From NCBI RefSeq assembly GCF_024753215.1, contig NZ_JANUGV010000001.1:434001-498000 (forward strand): 64,000 bases of DNA. The letters are read 5' to 3'. The notes beneath the pieces were generated by a model that ran no database searches, had not been told where the DNA came from, and was given only the letters and a program-made list of their open reading frames with translations. The first letter of the stretch is position 1. Each line of letters starts with the position of its first letter. Made by a program: the position numbers and the translations under genes. Below are positions 52,775-62,492 of the stretch, in pieces. The DNA is from Massilia solisilvae (lineage in GTDB: Bacteria > Pseudomonadota > Gammaproteobacteria > Burkholderiales > Burkholderiaceae_D).

Positions 52775-53581
52775 ATGCAAAACCGGATAGCGCTGTTTCT
52801 CGCGGCAGGCATCTGTGCGCACGCAGCGGCGGCGCAGGACCTCGTCCAGTGTACCGTGATGGCCGATGCCGCCACCGGCACGATGCTGATGCGCCAGGGC
52901 CAGTGCGACCAGCGGGTCACGCCGGCATCGACGTTCAAGATCGCTATCAGCCTGATGGGCTACGACAGCCGCCTGCTGCGCGACGAGTATACGCCGGCAC
53001 TGCCTTTCAGGCCGGGCTATATCGACTGGCGGCCAGAATGGCGGACCACGACCGACCCCGCAAGCTGGATGCGCGACTCGGTCGTGTGGTATTCGCAGGC
53101 GGTCACGACGGCGCTTGGGGAGGAGCGCTTCCAGGGCTACGTGCGCGGTTTCCAGTACGGGAACCAGGACGTGGCAGGCAGCGCGGGCAAACCCGGCCTG
53201 ACCTACGCATGGCTCGGTTCATCGCTCAAGATCTCGCCGGATGAGCAGGTCGGGTTCTTGCGCAAGGTGGTGAACCGCCAGCTCACGGTAAGCCCGCAGG
53301 CTTATGAAATGACGTCCCGTATCACCAGGGTCGGGTACGCCAACGGCTGGGAAATCCACGGAAAGACCGGCACGGGCTTCCCGGTCCTTGCCGACGGCAG
53401 CGCGGACGAAGCGCACGCATACGGCTGGTTCGTGGGCTGGGCGAAACGGGGGGACCGCGTGCTCATCTTCGCGCGTCTTGTGCAGGACCAGAAACGCGAG
53501 CCGGTGCCCGCCGGCCTGCGCGTCAGGGACGGCCTGTTGCGCGACCTGCCGGGAATACTCGGTTCGCTGAGGACCGGTTGA
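52775..53581 (+). CDS. Class D (OXA-type) beta-lactamase
   Basis: A 268-residue exported serine beta-lactamase. The signal peptide ends near AAAAQD (residue 20). All class D motifs are intact: STFK (Ser52-Lys55), SVV (Ser102-Val104), YGN (Tyr128-Asn130), WLGSSLKIS (Trp146 onward) and KTG (Lys197-Gly199). An intact motif set and signal peptide suggest a functional periplasmic enzyme hydrolysing penicillins; the spectrum cannot be read from sequence. It has no integron or insertion sequence beside it, so it looks like a resident chromosomal gene. It lies 27 nt after rmuC. A decayed REPIN starts 14 nt beyond. Confidence 0.93.
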   Translation: MQNRIALFLAAGICAHAAAAQDLVQCTVMADAATGTMLMRQGQCDQRVTPASTFKIAISLMGYDSRLLRDEYTPALPFRPGYIDWRPEWRTTTDPASWMRDSVVWYSQAVTTALGEERFQGYVRGFQYGNQDVAGSAGKPGLTYAWLGSSLKISPDEQVGFLRKVVNRQLTVSPQAYEMTSRITRVGYANGWEIHGKTGTGFPVLADGSADEAHAYGWFVGWAKRGDRVLIFARLVQDQKREPVPAGLRVRDGLLRDLPGILGSLRTG

Positions 53582-53594
53582 CCGCAATCGTTAC

Positions 53595-53641
53595 GTAGGG
53601 TGGGCGGGTTTCCCGCCCACGCGTTCAACATGCCCACGCGT
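53595..53641. repeat. REP unit (left side of the decayed REPIN around the RAYT gene)
   Basis: A complete left unit (GTAGGGTGGGCGGG...CGCGTTCAA, 53595-53628) is followed at once by a second partial inner end (CCCACGCGTT, 53632-53641). The RAYT start codon is 48 nt further. This is the 5' flank of the transposase-like gene. Confidence 0.85.
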
Positions 53642-53689
53642 TGACGCAACTCAGCCGTCGTATAGTTCAAGCGTGTACGCTCGCGGATC

Positions 53690-54226
53690 ATGTCACGCTT
53701 TCGCCGCGCCACCGTTGGCTCCACCTTCTTCTTCACGGTCGTATCGCATCGTCGCCGCCCCGTACTTTGCTCGGATCCAGTCCGAGTCGCATTGAGAACT
53801 GCGATTGATCGCGTCCGGATCGCGCGGCCTTTTGAGCTCGAAGGAATGGTGCTCTTATCCGACCACCTGCACTGCATTTGGACGCTGCCCGATGACGACG
53901 TTGATTTCTCGGCGCGCTGGTCGCTTATCAAGCATCATGTTGCCTATGCTTGTCGCGGATTGTTCGACGACGTGGCGGTGACGGTTTCAAGGCGCAAGCA
54001 TCGCGACGCGAGCGTTTGGCAGCGGCGGTTTTGGGAGCATCAAATTCGCAGCGACGCGGACCTGGAACGGCACCTGGACTATATCCATTTCAACCCGGTG
54101 AAGCATGGCGTCGCGAAAAGCGCCGGCTCTTGGCCTTACTCGAGCGTTCATCGTTATGTTGCCAAGGGCGTCTATCAGCCTGACTGGGCGGGCCTGCCGT
54201 ATTTGGAGAACATGGACCTCGATTGA
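53690..54226 (+). CDS. REP-associated tyrosine transposase (RAYT, IS200/TnpA-like)
   Basis: A 178-residue Y1-type HUH transposase-like protein. The HUH motif is HLH (His59-Leu-His61, in LLSDHLHCIW) and the catalytic Tyr is probably Tyr131 in RHLDYIHFNPVKHG, the standard RAYT signature. FWEHQIRSDADLE is also typical. Characterised RAYTs are single-copy, domesticated relatives of IS200/IS605 transposases that bind and cut single-stranded REP hairpins headed by GTAG. Here a GTAG-headed unit lies 61 nt upstream of the gene and a decayed unit 24 nt downstream. The gene looks intact. There is no passenger tnpB and no terminal IS200 ends. Confidence 0.93.
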   Translation: MSRFRRATVGSTFFFTVVSHRRRPVLCSDPVRVALRTAIDRVRIARPFELEGMVLLSDHLHCIWTLPDDDVDFSARWSLIKHHVAYACRGLFDDVAVTVSRRKHRDASVWQRRFWEHQIRSDADLERHLDYIHFNPVKHGVAKSAGSWPYSSVHRYVAKGVYQPDWAGLPYLENMDLD

Positions 54227-54249
54227 CGGTGCGGGCTGCTCTGATGTGG

Positions 54250-54280
54250 TTTGAACGCGTGAATGCCCGGGACAGCCCGC
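54250..54280. repeat. Decayed right-hand REP unit after the RAYT gene
   Basis: The inner end TTGAACGCGTG (54251-54261) is exact. The hairpin that follows (AATGCCCGGGACAGCCCGCC) is badly diverged and the CCCTAC end is lost. Its orientation is that of a right-hand unit, so with the left unit at 53595 it frames the RAYT gene. It reaches to the mobA/moeA stop codon at 54281-54283. Confidence 0.6.
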
Positions 54281-56218
54281 CTATACCAGTCCTTCGAACG
54301 GCAGCACGTCCACCATGTCGCCGGCCGCAACGCTGCCTTGTTCGTCATGCAGAACCACCATGCAATTTGCCTCGGACATCGAGCGCAGGATGCCCGAGCC
54401 TTGCGAGCCGGTGATGCGCACCTGCGGCATGCCGTCCTCGCCGCGCGAGAGGATGCCGCGCTGGTATTCGGTACGCCCCGGCTTCTTGCGGATCGCGCCC
54501 ACTGAGCGTGCCTTCAGCAGCTCGAGCGGCGCTTCGGCGCCCATCATGCGCAGCAGCGCATCGCGCGCGAAGAAGTAGAACGACACCATCACCGCGACCG
54601 GATTGCCGGGCAAGCCGAACAGGAAGGCGCTGCGGCCGTTCGAGCTGATGCGCCCGAACGCGAGCGGGCGCCCTGGCCGCATGCCGATCTTCCAGAACGT
54701 GACGTCGCCCAGCTTGCCCATGATCTGCTTGGTGTAGTCCGCCGCGCCAACCGACACGCCGCCCGAGGTGACGATGGCGTCCGCGTTTTCGCAGGCCGCG
54801 CGCAGGGCATCCTCGAGCGCCTGCGGATCGTCGCGCACGATGCCCATGTCGATGATGTCGCAGCCCAGGCGCTGCAGCATGCCGTAGATGGTGTAGCGGT
54901 TGCTGTCGTACACGCAGCCTTCGTCCAGCGGCTGCCCGATCGAACGCAGCTCGTCGCCGGTGGAGAAGAACGCCACGCGCAGGCGGCGCTGCACGGGCAC
55001 TTCCGCCACGGCGAGCGATGCGAGCAGCCCTAGGTCTGCGGGGCGCACGATCTTGCCCTTTGCGAGCGCAGGGCTGCCTGCCTTCAGGTCTTCGCCGGCC
55101 AGGCGCCGGTTGTCGCCCACGCGCACGGTGCTCGGGGGGATCGTCACGCTGTCATCTTGAGCGGTCGTGAATTCCTGCGGCACCACCGTGTCGCAGCCGG
55201 CCGGCATGACGCCGCCGGTCATGATGCGCACGCATTCGCCCGGGGCCGGCACCACGTCCGATGGGCGGCCGGCGTACACGGTTGCTACCACGCGCAGCGT
55301 GGTCGGGCCGTCGGCCGCCAGATCGGCTCCGCGCAGCGCAAAACCGTCCATGGCCGAGTTGTCGTGTGCGGGCACGTTGAAGGGCGAGACGATGTCCTGC
55401 GCGAGCACGCGGCCCAGCGCCGAGCGCAGCGCCACCTGTTCGATGGCGCGCACCGGCGCGACGAACTCGCGGATGATGCGCTGCGCGTCGCGTACCGGCA
55501 GCGCGTTGGGATCGTAGCCAGAGACGCAGCTGGTGACGTGTTGTAGGGTGGGCAGCTGTGCTGCCCACGCGTTCAACTCCGGCATGCTCTGGTCGGACGC
55601 GTGGGCAGCACAGCTGCCCACCCTACGCGCGGCCGCATCGAGCTCATCCAGGGTGTTGATGTTGCTGAAGGCGTCGGCGTCGTCGAACAGCACCTCGACC
55701 GCTTTCAGGTCCTTGTACCAGCCGTCCATCTTGCGACCGCCGGCGGCAAGGTAGCTTGACAGCACCGGCAGCAGGCTGGTTTTGACGAGGCAGAAGACCG
55801 GGTGCGGCTGGCGCTGCATGCCTGGCTCCTGGGTCGCCGCGAACGCGAGGTCCGCTCCTTCGGCCTGCAGCGCGGCGAACAGGCGCCCGGCCAGGTCGGG
55901 CGGCAGAAATGGCGAGTCGCACGGCGCGGTCAGCACGTACTCGGTGGTGGCGCGCCGCATACCGGCCTCCAGGCCTGCCAGCGGGCCGGCAAAGCCCGGC
56001 GTATCGTCGGGCCAGACGGGCACACCGAAACCGGCCCAGGTGTTCAGGTTCTGGTTGGCGTTGATGGCGACCGAGGCCACCTGCGGCGCCAGGCGCTCGA
56101 GCACGTGCGCCGCCATCGGCTTGCCGCGAAACGCTTGCAGCCCCTTGTCCACGTGGCCCATGCGCGTGCCGCGTCCGCCAGCGAGGATCAGCCCACTGAT
56201 CAATGCTTGTTCTTTCAT
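54281..56218 (-). CDS. MobA-MoeA fusion joined by a REPIN-encoded linker
   Basis: A single 645-codon reading frame. Residues about 1-197 are a complete MobA (molybdenum cofactor guanylyltransferase: ISGLILAGGRGTRMGHVDKG). Residues about 227-645 are a complete MoeA (molybdenum insertase: GGVSVGAADYTKQIMGKLGD and the ending VAAGDMVDVLPFEGLV). The joining residues 198-226 (with SCAAH and NAWAAQLPTL) are encoded exactly by an 84-bp REPIN, 28 codons with no stop. Either one fused protein is made, or moeA starts separately at Met212 (ATG at 55583-55585) inside the repeat; no in-frame ATG/GTG/TTG lies between the repeat and the conserved MoeA start. It follows moaA by 3 nt. Confidence 0.85.
   Translation of the reverse strand: MKEQALISGLILAGGRGTRMGHVDKGLQAFRGKPMAAHVLERLAPQVASVAINANQNLNTWAGFGVPVWPDDTPGFAGPLAGLEAGMRRATTEYVLTAPCDSPFLPPDLAGRLFAALQAEGADLAFAATQEPGMQRQPHPVFCLVKTSLLPVLSSYLAAGGRKMDGWYKDLKAVEVLFDDADAFSNINTLDELDAAARRVGSCAAHASDQSMPELNAWAAQLPTLQHVTSCVSGYDPNALPVRDAQRIIREFVAPVRAIEQVALRSALGRVLAQDIVSPFNVPAHDNSAMDGFALRGADLAADGPTTLRVVATVYAGRPSDVVPAPGECVRIMTGGVMPAGCDTVVPQEFTTAQDDSVTIPPSTVRVGDNRRLAGEDLKAGSPALAKGKIVRPADLGLLASLAVAEVPVQRRLRVAFFSTGDELRSIGQPLDEGCVYDSNRYTIYGMLQRLGCDIIDMGIVRDDPQALEDALRAACENADAIVTSGGVSVGAADYTKQIMGKLGDVTFWKIGMRPGRPLAFGRISSNGRSAFLFGLPGNPVAVMVSFYFFARDALLRMMGAEAPLELLKARSVGAIRKKPGRTEYQRGILSRGEDGMPQVRITGSQGSGILRSMSEANCMVVLHDEQGSVAAGDMVDVLPFEGLV
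55543..55626. repeat. REPIN copy J (84 bp) inside the mobA/moeA reading frame
   Basis: A canonical inverted pair: GTAGGGTGGGCAG at 55543 and CCCACCCTAC ending 55626. It is read through in the minus-strand frame of mobA/moeA. The TAG in GTAGGG and the TGA in TTGAAC fall out of frame, so the element is open. Confidence 0.93.
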
Positions 56219-56221
56219 TTG

Positions 56222-57331
56222 TTATCCGCCGATGTAGGACATTTCGACTTTTTGTGCGCCGCCGCGCAGGGCAGCAGTATGGATGGTGCGGGTCTCGGAA
56301 TAGCGGTCCGCGCGCGCGCGCCACAGCTGGGCGATCGCGCTCGAGATCTCGAGGTCGCTGCGGCCGTCGCGCAGGAGCGCGCGCAGGTCGTGGCCGCGGG
56401 TGGCGAACAGACACGTGTACAGCTGTCCTTCGGTGGACAGCCGGATGCGGGTGCAGTCGCGGCAGAAGGCCTGGGTGACGCTGGAAATCAGGCCGATCTC
56501 GCCGCTGCCGTCCAGGTAACGCCAGCGCGTGGCGGTCTCGCCGTGGTAGTTCGGTTCGACCGGTTCGAGCGGCATCTCGGCGCCGATGCGGCTGGCGATC
56601 TCGCGCGACGGCACCACGTCATCCATGTTCCAGCCGTTCGATGCGCCCACGTCCATGAACTCGATGAAGCGCAGGATGAACGGCGTGGCCTTGAAGTGGC
56701 GCGCCATCGGCAGGATCTCGGCGTCGTTCATGCCGCGCTTGACCACCATGTTGACCTTGATCGGTCCCAGCCCGGCGGCGTGCGCGGCCTCGATGCCGTC
56801 GAGGACATCCGTCACGGCAAAGTCGACGTCGTTCATGCGGCGGAAGGTCGCGTCGTCGAGCGCGTCGAGCGACACGGTGACGCGGTCCAGGCCTGCGTCC
56901 TTGAGCGCGCGCGCCTTGCGGGCCAGCAGCGAGCCGTTGGTTGTCAGGGTCAGGTCGAGCGGGCGGCCGGACGGCGTGCGTAGGTCGCGCAGCATGCCGA
57001 CCAGGCGTTCGATGTCCTTGCGCAGCAGCGGTTCGCCGCCGGTCAGGCGCAGCTTTTCCACGCCGTGCTCGACGAACAGCCGCGCCACGCGCGTGATCTC
57101 CTCGAACGAGAGCAGCGATGCGTGCGGCAGGTAGGGGTAGTCCTTGTCGAACACTTCCTTGGGCATGCAGTACACGCAGCGGAAGTTGCAGCGGTCGGTG
57201 ACGCTGATGCGCAGGTCGTGCAGCGGGCGCGCGAGGGCGTCGTCCACGCGGCCGGTGGGCGCCTGGAGAACGGCAGGGACAGGCAGGGAACCGGTCCGCG
57301 TATCGTTCAGCATGATGATTTTTTCAGCCAT
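56222..57331 (-). CDS. moaA: GTP 3',8-cyclase
   Basis: A 369-residue radical-SAM enzyme of the first step of molybdenum cofactor synthesis. The radical-SAM CxxxCxxC cluster is Cys48/Cys52/Cys55 ([16 protein letters not shown]). The second, substrate-binding cluster is in [11 protein letters not shown] with the later YTCLFA. The C-terminal Gly-Gly tail required in MoaA is present (SYIGG). The start at 57331 (MAEKII) overlaps the chrA stop by 8 nt; ATG 57313 (MLNDTR) is an alternative. It is in one minus-strand run chrA-moaA-mobA/moeA. Confidence 0.96.
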   Translation of the reverse strand: MAEKIIMLNDTRTGSLPVPAVLQAPTGRVDDALARPLHDLRISVTDRCNFRCVYCMPKEVFDKDYPYLPHASLLSFEEITRVARLFVEHGVEKLRLTGGEPLLRKDIERLVGMLRDLRTPSGRPLDLTLTTNGSLLARKARALKDAGLDRVTVSLDALDDATFRRMNDVDFAVTDVLDGIEAAHAAGLGPIKVNMVVKRGMNDAEILPMARHFKATPFILRFIEFMDVGASNGWNMDDVVPSREIASRIGAEMPLEPVEPNYHGETATRWRYLDGSGEIGLISSVTQAFCRDCTRIRLSTEGQLYTCLFATRGHDLRALLRDGRSDLEISSAIAQLWRARADRYSETRTIHTAALRGGAQKVEMSYIGG

Positions 57332-58685
57332 GCCAATACGATAGCACGAGGCCCGCCACGGCACAGGCGGCGATGAGCGGGATGGTGCCCATTTTGTAGC
57401 GGAAAAGGGCGATGCAGGCGGCCAGGCCGATGACGATTGCGGCCGGCTGAAGGAGCCCGCCGGCGAAGAACACGTGCCCGCCGAAGAACACGGCAAGGCT
57501 GGCGATCACGCCGACCACGGCCGCCGAGATCGCGGTCAGCGGAGCAGTCAGCCGCAGGTTGCCGCGGGTAGACTCGACCACCGGGCCGCCGGCGAGGATG
57601 AACACGAACGACGGCATGAACGTGAACAGCGTGGCCACCGCCGCGCCGGCCGCACCAGCGGCGGGCAGGGCGGCCGGCCCGAACAGCGCATGGGTCCAGC
57701 CGCCCACGAAGCCGACGAAGGCCACAATCATGATCAGCGGTCCGGGCGTAGTTTCGCCGAGCGCCAGACCGTCGATCATCTGGGGCGCGGAGAGCCAGCC
57801 GTAATGGTCCACCGCGCCTTGCACCACGTAGGGCAGCACCGCGTAGGCGCCGCCGAACGTCATGAGCGCGGCCTTGGTGAAGAACCAGCCCATTTGCGCC
57901 AGCGGACTGTGGATGCCGAACAGCCAGGCCAGCAGCAGCCACGCGGACAGTGCCAGCGCGGAGCCGGCCAGCACGACGTTAGCCAGGCGGCGCCAGCTGA
58001 ACAGGGCATGCGCGGGCGTGGGAGTGGTGTCGTCGATCAGGGCGGGGCCATAGGAGGCGGTGTCGCCGGGATGGGCGCCGCCGAGGTCGAACCGCTGCGG
58101 CGACAGGCGCGCGCCGGCAAAACCGGCCAGCGCCGCGCCCAGCACGATCAGTGGGAAAGGCAGGCGCAGCACGGCGATCGAGACGAAAGCGGCCAGGGCG
58201 ATCGCCGCGAGCACGGCGTTCTTGATGGTGCGGCTGCCGATGCGCCAGGCCGCGGCCAGCACGATGGCGACCACGGCTGGCTTGATGCCGTACATGACGC
58301 CCGCGACGGCGGGGACGTGGCCGAACGCCATGTAGATCCACGACAGCGCGATCAGGATCGCCAGCGAGGGCAGCACGAAAAGCACGCCGGCGATGATGCC
58401 GCCAGCCGTGCGGTGCAGCAGCCAGCCGATGTAGATCGCCAGCTGGGTGGCTTCGGGGCCGGGCAGCAGCATGCAGTAGTTGAGGGCATGCAGGAAGCGG
58501 CGCTCGGAGATCCAGCGGCGGCGCTCCACCAGCTCGGTGTGCATCAGCGCGATCTGGCCGGCCGGGCCGCCGAAGCTGATGAAGCCGAGCTTGAGCCAAT
58601 ACCAGAACGCCTCGCGCAGCGTGACGCATTGCGGTGGCGATTGGTTGGAGTCCACGTTACCGAGAACGCTCGTGTGCGTCTTCAT
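57324..58685 (-). CDS. chrA: Chromate transporter ChrA, long two-domain type
   Basis: A 453-residue inner-membrane protein made of two homologous CHR domains. The N-terminal copy has [20 protein letters not shown] and the C-terminal copy has [20 protein letters not shown]. About ten to twelve hydrophobic helices are visible. Long-type ChrA proteins export chromate, probably using the proton-motive force; sulfate is a known competing oxyanion for the family. The start at 58685 (MKTHTS) is used because the upstream in-frame ATG lies in a REPIN (MGGKPAHPT...). Its last codons overlap moaA (ATGGCTGA), coupling it to cofactor synthesis. Confidence 0.93.
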   Translation of the reverse strand: MKTHTSVLGNVDSNQSPPQCVTLREAFWYWLKLGFISFGGPAGQIALMHTELVERRRWISERRFLHALNYCMLLPGPEATQLAIYIGWLLHRTAGGIIAGVLFVLPSLAILIALSWIYMAFGHVPAVAGVMYGIKPAVVAIVLAAAWRIGSRTIKNAVLAAIALAAFVSIAVLRLPFPLIVLGAALAGFAGARLSPQRFDLGGAHPGDTASYGPALIDDTTPTPAHALFSWRRLANVVLAGSALALSAWLLLAWLFGIHSPLAQMGWFFTKAALMTFGGAYAVLPYVVQGAVDHYGWLSAPQMIDGLALGETTPGPLIMIVAFVGFVGGWTHALFGPAALPAAGAAGAAVATLFTFMPSFVFILAGGPVVESTRGNLRLTAPLTAISAAVVGVIASLAVFFGGHVFFAGGLLQPAAIVIGLAACIALFRYKMGTIPLIAACAVAGLVLSYWHG

Positions 58686-58701
58686 ATTTGTGCCGGGGGT
58701 C

Positions 58702-58807
58702 GTAGGGTGGGCGGGTTTCCCGCCCACGCGTTCAACCGGAGCGAAATGAAACAGGCAGCCTGAAACATTTCGTCGGTGGTTGAACGCGTGGGCAGAATCT
58801 GCCCACC
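58702..58807. repeat. REPIN copy K (106 bp, right end truncated)
   Basis: The left unit is canonical (GTAGGGTGGGCGGG). The right unit lacks the last bases of the head: it ends CCCACCAAC rather than CCCACCCTAC, where the rne terminator's A tract begins. It lies between the chrA start and the rne stop (45 nt). Confidence 0.9.
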
Positions 58808-58812
58808 AACAA

Positions 58813-58839
58813 AAAAGGGAAGCACGCGGCTTCCCTTTT
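58813..58839 (-). terminator. Intrinsic terminator of rne
   Basis: An 11-bp stem AAAAGGGAAGC (58813-58823) / GCTTCCCTTTT (58829-58839) with a 5-nt loop. On the minus strand it is followed by six T. It lies 13 nt after the rne stop. Confidence 0.9.
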
Positions 58840-58851
58840 CTTGTTTGCCGC

Positions 58852-61800
58852 TTACTGGCGGGTATCCACCTGGATCAGCGGCTCGTCGACCGGCGGCGGG
58901 ACCTGGCGGCGGGTGCGGCGCACCGGAGCCGGCTGCGGTACCTGGGCGGCAGCCTCCTGCGCGGCTTTCAGCTTCTCCGGATCGGTCGAGGCCAGCTGCA
59001 GGCCGGCAGCGCTCAACAGCTGATTGAGGTCTGCCACCGGCGCGGGCGCAACCGCTACGGCCGGCGCGCGCACCGCTACGGGTTCGGCGCTCTTGGGCTG
59101 CGCCACGGCTTGCACAACCGGTGCGGCGGGTTGCTCAACCGGTGCGCTCGGCTGCACAGCGGGTGCCTGTTCAGCCGGGGCAACTTGTGCAACTGCAGCC
59201 GGTGCGGGGGCAGCCGGAGCGGCCGGTTTCACACCCATCAGTGCGGCGGTCGGGAAGAACCAGGTGGTCGCGCTCGGCTGCGGCACGCCAGCCGGCTTGG
59301 CCGTGGCTGCCGGGGCGGCTGCCGCAGGTGCTGGTGCCGGAGCGGCCTTGGCGGCCATCGATGCTGCCGTCGGGAACGGCCACGGTTCGCTGGTTGCGGC
59401 GCGTGCCTGTGCTGCCGGCTTAGCCCGTTTTGCCTCGGCCTGCACCTTGGCGGCTTCCTCGTCGGCAACCGGGGCGAATGCCGGCGTTGCTTCCTCCTCG
59501 GCGCCTTCGACGCCTTCGGCCTGCTCGCGCTCGCGGCGGTTGCGGTTGCGGCCACCACGACGACGGCGGCGGCGCGGCTCGTCGCCACCCGCTTCGGCCT
59601 CGCCGGCCGGGCCGGTAGCGGCGACATTCACTGCATGCTCGAGCTCGTCACCATGCGGGGCGCTTGCGGTTTCGATCTCCTCGACCGGGATTGCGTTCTG
59701 CACTTCGTTCGGCTCCTCGGCCTTGGCCTCGACTGCCGGGAAGCGTTCGCCGCGGGCGCGTTGCGGGCGTTGGCCGCGCTCGCCGCGTTCGGCGCGCTCA
59801 CCACGTTCCGGACGCTCGCCACGCTCCGCGCGCGGCGCCGCTGCGGCTGCCTGCAGCTCGGCGGTCTCGCGCGGTTCACGCGGCTGACGTTGCCGGCGCT
59901 GGCGGCCGCCCTTGGCTTCCGCTGCTTCAGTTGCCTTGGCCGATTCGTCCTGCGGTGCCTTGGCCACCGGTTCGCGCTCCTCGCGCTCGCGTCCACCCTT
60001 GCCGTTACGGCTGCGGCCGCGCTGGCCACGGCCGCCGCGTTCGCCACGCTCGCCGGCAGCTGCCGCGGCAGGCTTGGCCGGGGCGGCGGGGGCGGGAGCA
60101 GGTGCCACCGGGGCCGGGCCGCCAAAGAAGAAGTTGCGCAGGCGCGCAAAGAAGCCGGCTTCGGCCGGAGCGGCGGCAGCCGGTGCGGGCGCGCTTGCCG
60201 GGGCAGCGGCCGGCTTGGCCGCTTCGGTGCGGTCCACCATCGGGGCGGGCTGGGCCGGGGTGATGGTCTTGACCACGGCTTCCTGGCGCGGACGCGCTTC
60301 TTCCTTCTGGCGCTTGGAGAAGCCCATGTCGGTTTCGGCGGTTTCGGCCAGGGTATAGCTGGCAGCCGCTTCTTCCAGGCGCGGGTCGTCGTGCTTGATG
60401 CGCTCGAGCTTGTAGTGCGGCGTTTCCAGGTGCTTGTTCGGGATCAGGATGACGGCGATGCGGTGGCGGTTCTCGATCTTGAGCACTTCGCCGCGCTTTT
60501 CGTTGAGCAGGAACGCGGCCACGTCGACCGGCACCTGCACGTGGATGGTCGCCGAGTTCTCCTTCATCGCCTCTTCCTGGATGATGCGCAGGACCTGCAG
60601 GGCGGACGACTCGGTGTCGCGGATGTGGCCGGTGCCGGAGCAGCGCGGGCAGGTCACGTGCGAGCCTTCGGACAGCGACGGGCGCAGGCGCTGGCGCGAC
60701 AGTTCCATCAGGCCGAAGCGCGAGATCTTGCCCATCTGCACGCGTGCACGGTCGTGGTGCAGCGCGTCCTTCAGGCGCTGTTCCACTTCGCGCTGGTTCT
60801 TGGCCACTTCCATGTCGATGAAGTCGATCACGATCAGGCCGCCCAGGTCGCGCAGGCGCAGCTGGCGGGCCACTTCATCGGCCGCTTCCAGGTTGGTGTT
60901 GAAGGCGGTGGTCTCGATGTCCGAGCCGCGCGTGGCGCGTGCCGAGTTGACGTCGATGGACACCAGCGCTTCGGTGTGGTCGATGACGATCGCGCCGCCC
61001 GAGGGCAGCGGCACGGTGCGGGCGTAGGCGGTCTCGATCTGGTGTTCGATCTGGAAACGCGAGAACAGCGGCACGTCGTCGCTGTAACGCTTCACGCGGT
61101 GCACCATGTCCGGCATCACGTGGCTCATGAACTGGTGCGCCTGGTCGTAGATCTCGTCGGTGTCGATCAGGATCTCGCCGATGTCCGGCTGGAAGTAGTC
61201 GCGGATCGCGCGGATCACCAGCGAGCTTTCCTGGTAAATCAGGAACGCGCCCGGGGCCGACTTGCCGGCGCCTTCGATGGCGCGCCACAGCTGCATCAGG
61301 TAATTGAGGTCCCACTGCAGCTCTTCGACCGTGCGGCCGATGCCGGCGGTGCGGGCGATCACCGACATGCCCTGCGGCAGGTCGAGCTTGTCCATGGTTT
61401 CGCGCAGTTCCTGGCGTTCTTCGCCTTCGACGCGGCGCGACACGCCGCCGCCGCGCGGGTTGTTGGGCATGAGCACCAGGTAGCGGCCGGCCAGCGAGAT
61501 GAACGAGGTCAGGGCCGCGCCCTTGTTGCCGCGTTCCTCTTTCTCGACCTGCACCATGATTTCCTGGCCTTCGCGCAGGGCTTCCTTGATGGTGGCGTTG
61601 CGCACGTCCACGCCTTCGCGGAAGTACGAGCGGGCCACTTCCTTGAACGGCAGGAAGCCGTGGCGCTCTTCGCCATAGCTGACGAAGCAGGCCTCGAGCG
61701 AGGGCTCGATGCGGGTGATGACACCCTTGTAGATGTTGGACTTGCGCTGTTCGCGGCCGGCCGTTTCGATATCGATATCGATCAGCTTCTGGCCATCGAC

Positions 61801-61854
61801 GATTGCTACGCGCAGCTCCTCCTGCTGGGTAGCATTAAACAACATGCGTTTCAT
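58852..61854 (-). CDS. rne: Ribonuclease E
   Basis: A 1000-residue endonuclease that starts mRNA decay and matures rRNA and tRNA. Residues about 1-530 are the catalytic half: [20 protein letters not shown], an S1 domain, and the Zn-link [10 protein letters not shown] near residue 402. The C-terminal half is a low-complexity scaffold: Arg-rich blocks ([17 protein letters not shown]) for RNA binding alternate with Pro/Ala/Val-rich stretches. ATG 61854 is chosen; upstream codons are not conserved. RNase E is also known to cut REP-flanked mRNAs, relevant to the many REPINs here. The long upstream gap fits its autoregulated 5' UTR. Confidence 0.96.
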   Translation of the reverse strand: MKRMLFNATQQEELRVAIVDGQKLIDIDIETAGREQRKSNIYKGVITRIEPSLEACFVSYGEERHGFLPFKEVARSYFREGVDVRNATIKEALREGQEIMVQVEKEERGNKGAALTSFISLAGRYLVLMPNNPRGGGVSRRVEGEERQELRETMDKLDLPQGMSVIARTAGIGRTVEELQWDLNYLMQLWRAIEGAGKSAPGAFLIYQESSLVIRAIRDYFQPDIGEILIDTDEIYDQAHQFMSHVMPDMVHRVKRYSDDVPLFSRFQIEHQIETAYARTVPLPSGGAIVIDHTEALVSIDVNSARATRGSDIETTAFNTNLEAADEVARQLRLRDLGGLIVIDFIDMEVAKNQREVEQRLKDALHHDRARVQMGKISRFGLMELSRQRLRPSLSEGSHVTCPRCSGTGHIRDTESSALQVLRIIQEEAMKENSATIHVQVPVDVAAFLLNEKRGEVLKIENRHRIAVILIPNKHLETPHYKLERIKHDDPRLEEAAASYTLAETAETDMGFSKRQKEEARPRQEAVVKTITPAQPAPMVDRTEAAKPAAAPASAPAPAAAAPAEAGFFARLRNFFFGGPAPVAPAPAPAAPAKPAAAAAGERGERGGRGQRGRSRNGKGGREREEREPVAKAPQDESAKATEAAEAKGGRQRRQRQPREPRETAELQAAAAAPRAERGERPERGERAERGERGQRPQRARGERFPAVEAKAEEPNEVQNAIPVEEIETASAPHGDELEHAVNVAATGPAGEAEAGGDEPRRRRRRGGRNRNRREREQAEGVEGAEEEATPAFAPVADEEAAKVQAEAKRAKPAAQARAATSEPWPFPTAASMAAKAAPAPAPAAAAPAATAKPAGVPQPSATTWFFPTAALMGVKPAAPAAPAPAAVAQVAPAEQAPAVQPSAPVEQPAAPVVQAVAQPKSAEPVAVRAPAVAVAPAPVADLNQLLSAAGLQLASTDPEKLKAAQEAAAQVPQPAPVRRTRRQVPPPVDEPLIQVDTRQ

Positions 61855-62492
61855 TTTTATAAACTCCGCGACCCGTAGGCCGTTCCAGGCCGCCTTGCCA
61901 AAGGGCGGCAAAAGTACAAGGAAGCACGCGGGGAGGGGAGTGTCGGAGGGTGAGTATGCCCTACTCCTGCGGCGTGGCGACGCAACGCGTCGCCGCCCGC
62001 AACAGGGCGCGGATGGACATCAATCGTTATTGCCGAGCGCACTGTGCGCAACCTGCAGCTGCTGCATGCGGCCCTGTGGGCGGCACGGCCAGCAGCCGGG
62101 GCGATGTGCTAAAACCAGCCAAACCGTAGCCAGCGAACACCAAGACTTCGAAACAGGCGATAGAATCAGCCTTTATTCACGAGCCTTCTGGATGAGGCCT
62201 ACATCGGGTCGGGCGAAAACGGCAAGCGTTATCGACGCCATCAACCAGCGAGCCACCCAGGGGCGGCTTGCCGGTACTTATCCTTAATTTCCAAACAATC
62301 CAATCCGCATCCCTGGCGCGCTGCCCGGCTGCAACTGCGGTGCAACCCAAGTTCGCGCAGGAATGTGCGTACAGTTATTTCCCCATCGAGTGCATTTTTT
62401 GCGGGGCCGACGGGGACGCCCCTGTGTAAAATATCGTTTTAATTCTTACACCAGCAGAGGTTTGACCGCCGCCTGTCGATTATATATTCAAA
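61855..62492. promoter_or_regulatory. Divergent rne / rluC promoter and leader region
   Basis: A 638-nt gene-free interval. The divergent rne-rluC layout, with a long rne 5' UTR that mediates feedback, is known from E. coli; the gap length here is compatible. On the rluC side, TAGAAT (62161-62166) and TAAAAT (62427-62432) are possible -10 boxes without good -35 partners. A GC hairpin (GGGGC...GCCCC, about 62403-62422) lies just before the second. Confidence 0.45.

Noticed and set aside
53690..54226. Complete IS200/IS605 element
   Set aside because: The protein has RAYT-type signatures. There is no tnpB or subterminal IS ends, and the flanks are REP units instead.
58780..61878. A very long open frame (over 1000 codons) on the strand opposite rne
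   Set aside because: Long antisense frames are expected in high-GC genes. The translation is low-complexity and matches no family, while the rne frame has all RNase E motifs. The same applies to long open frames opposite ileS, coaBC/lspA and alkA/xdhC.
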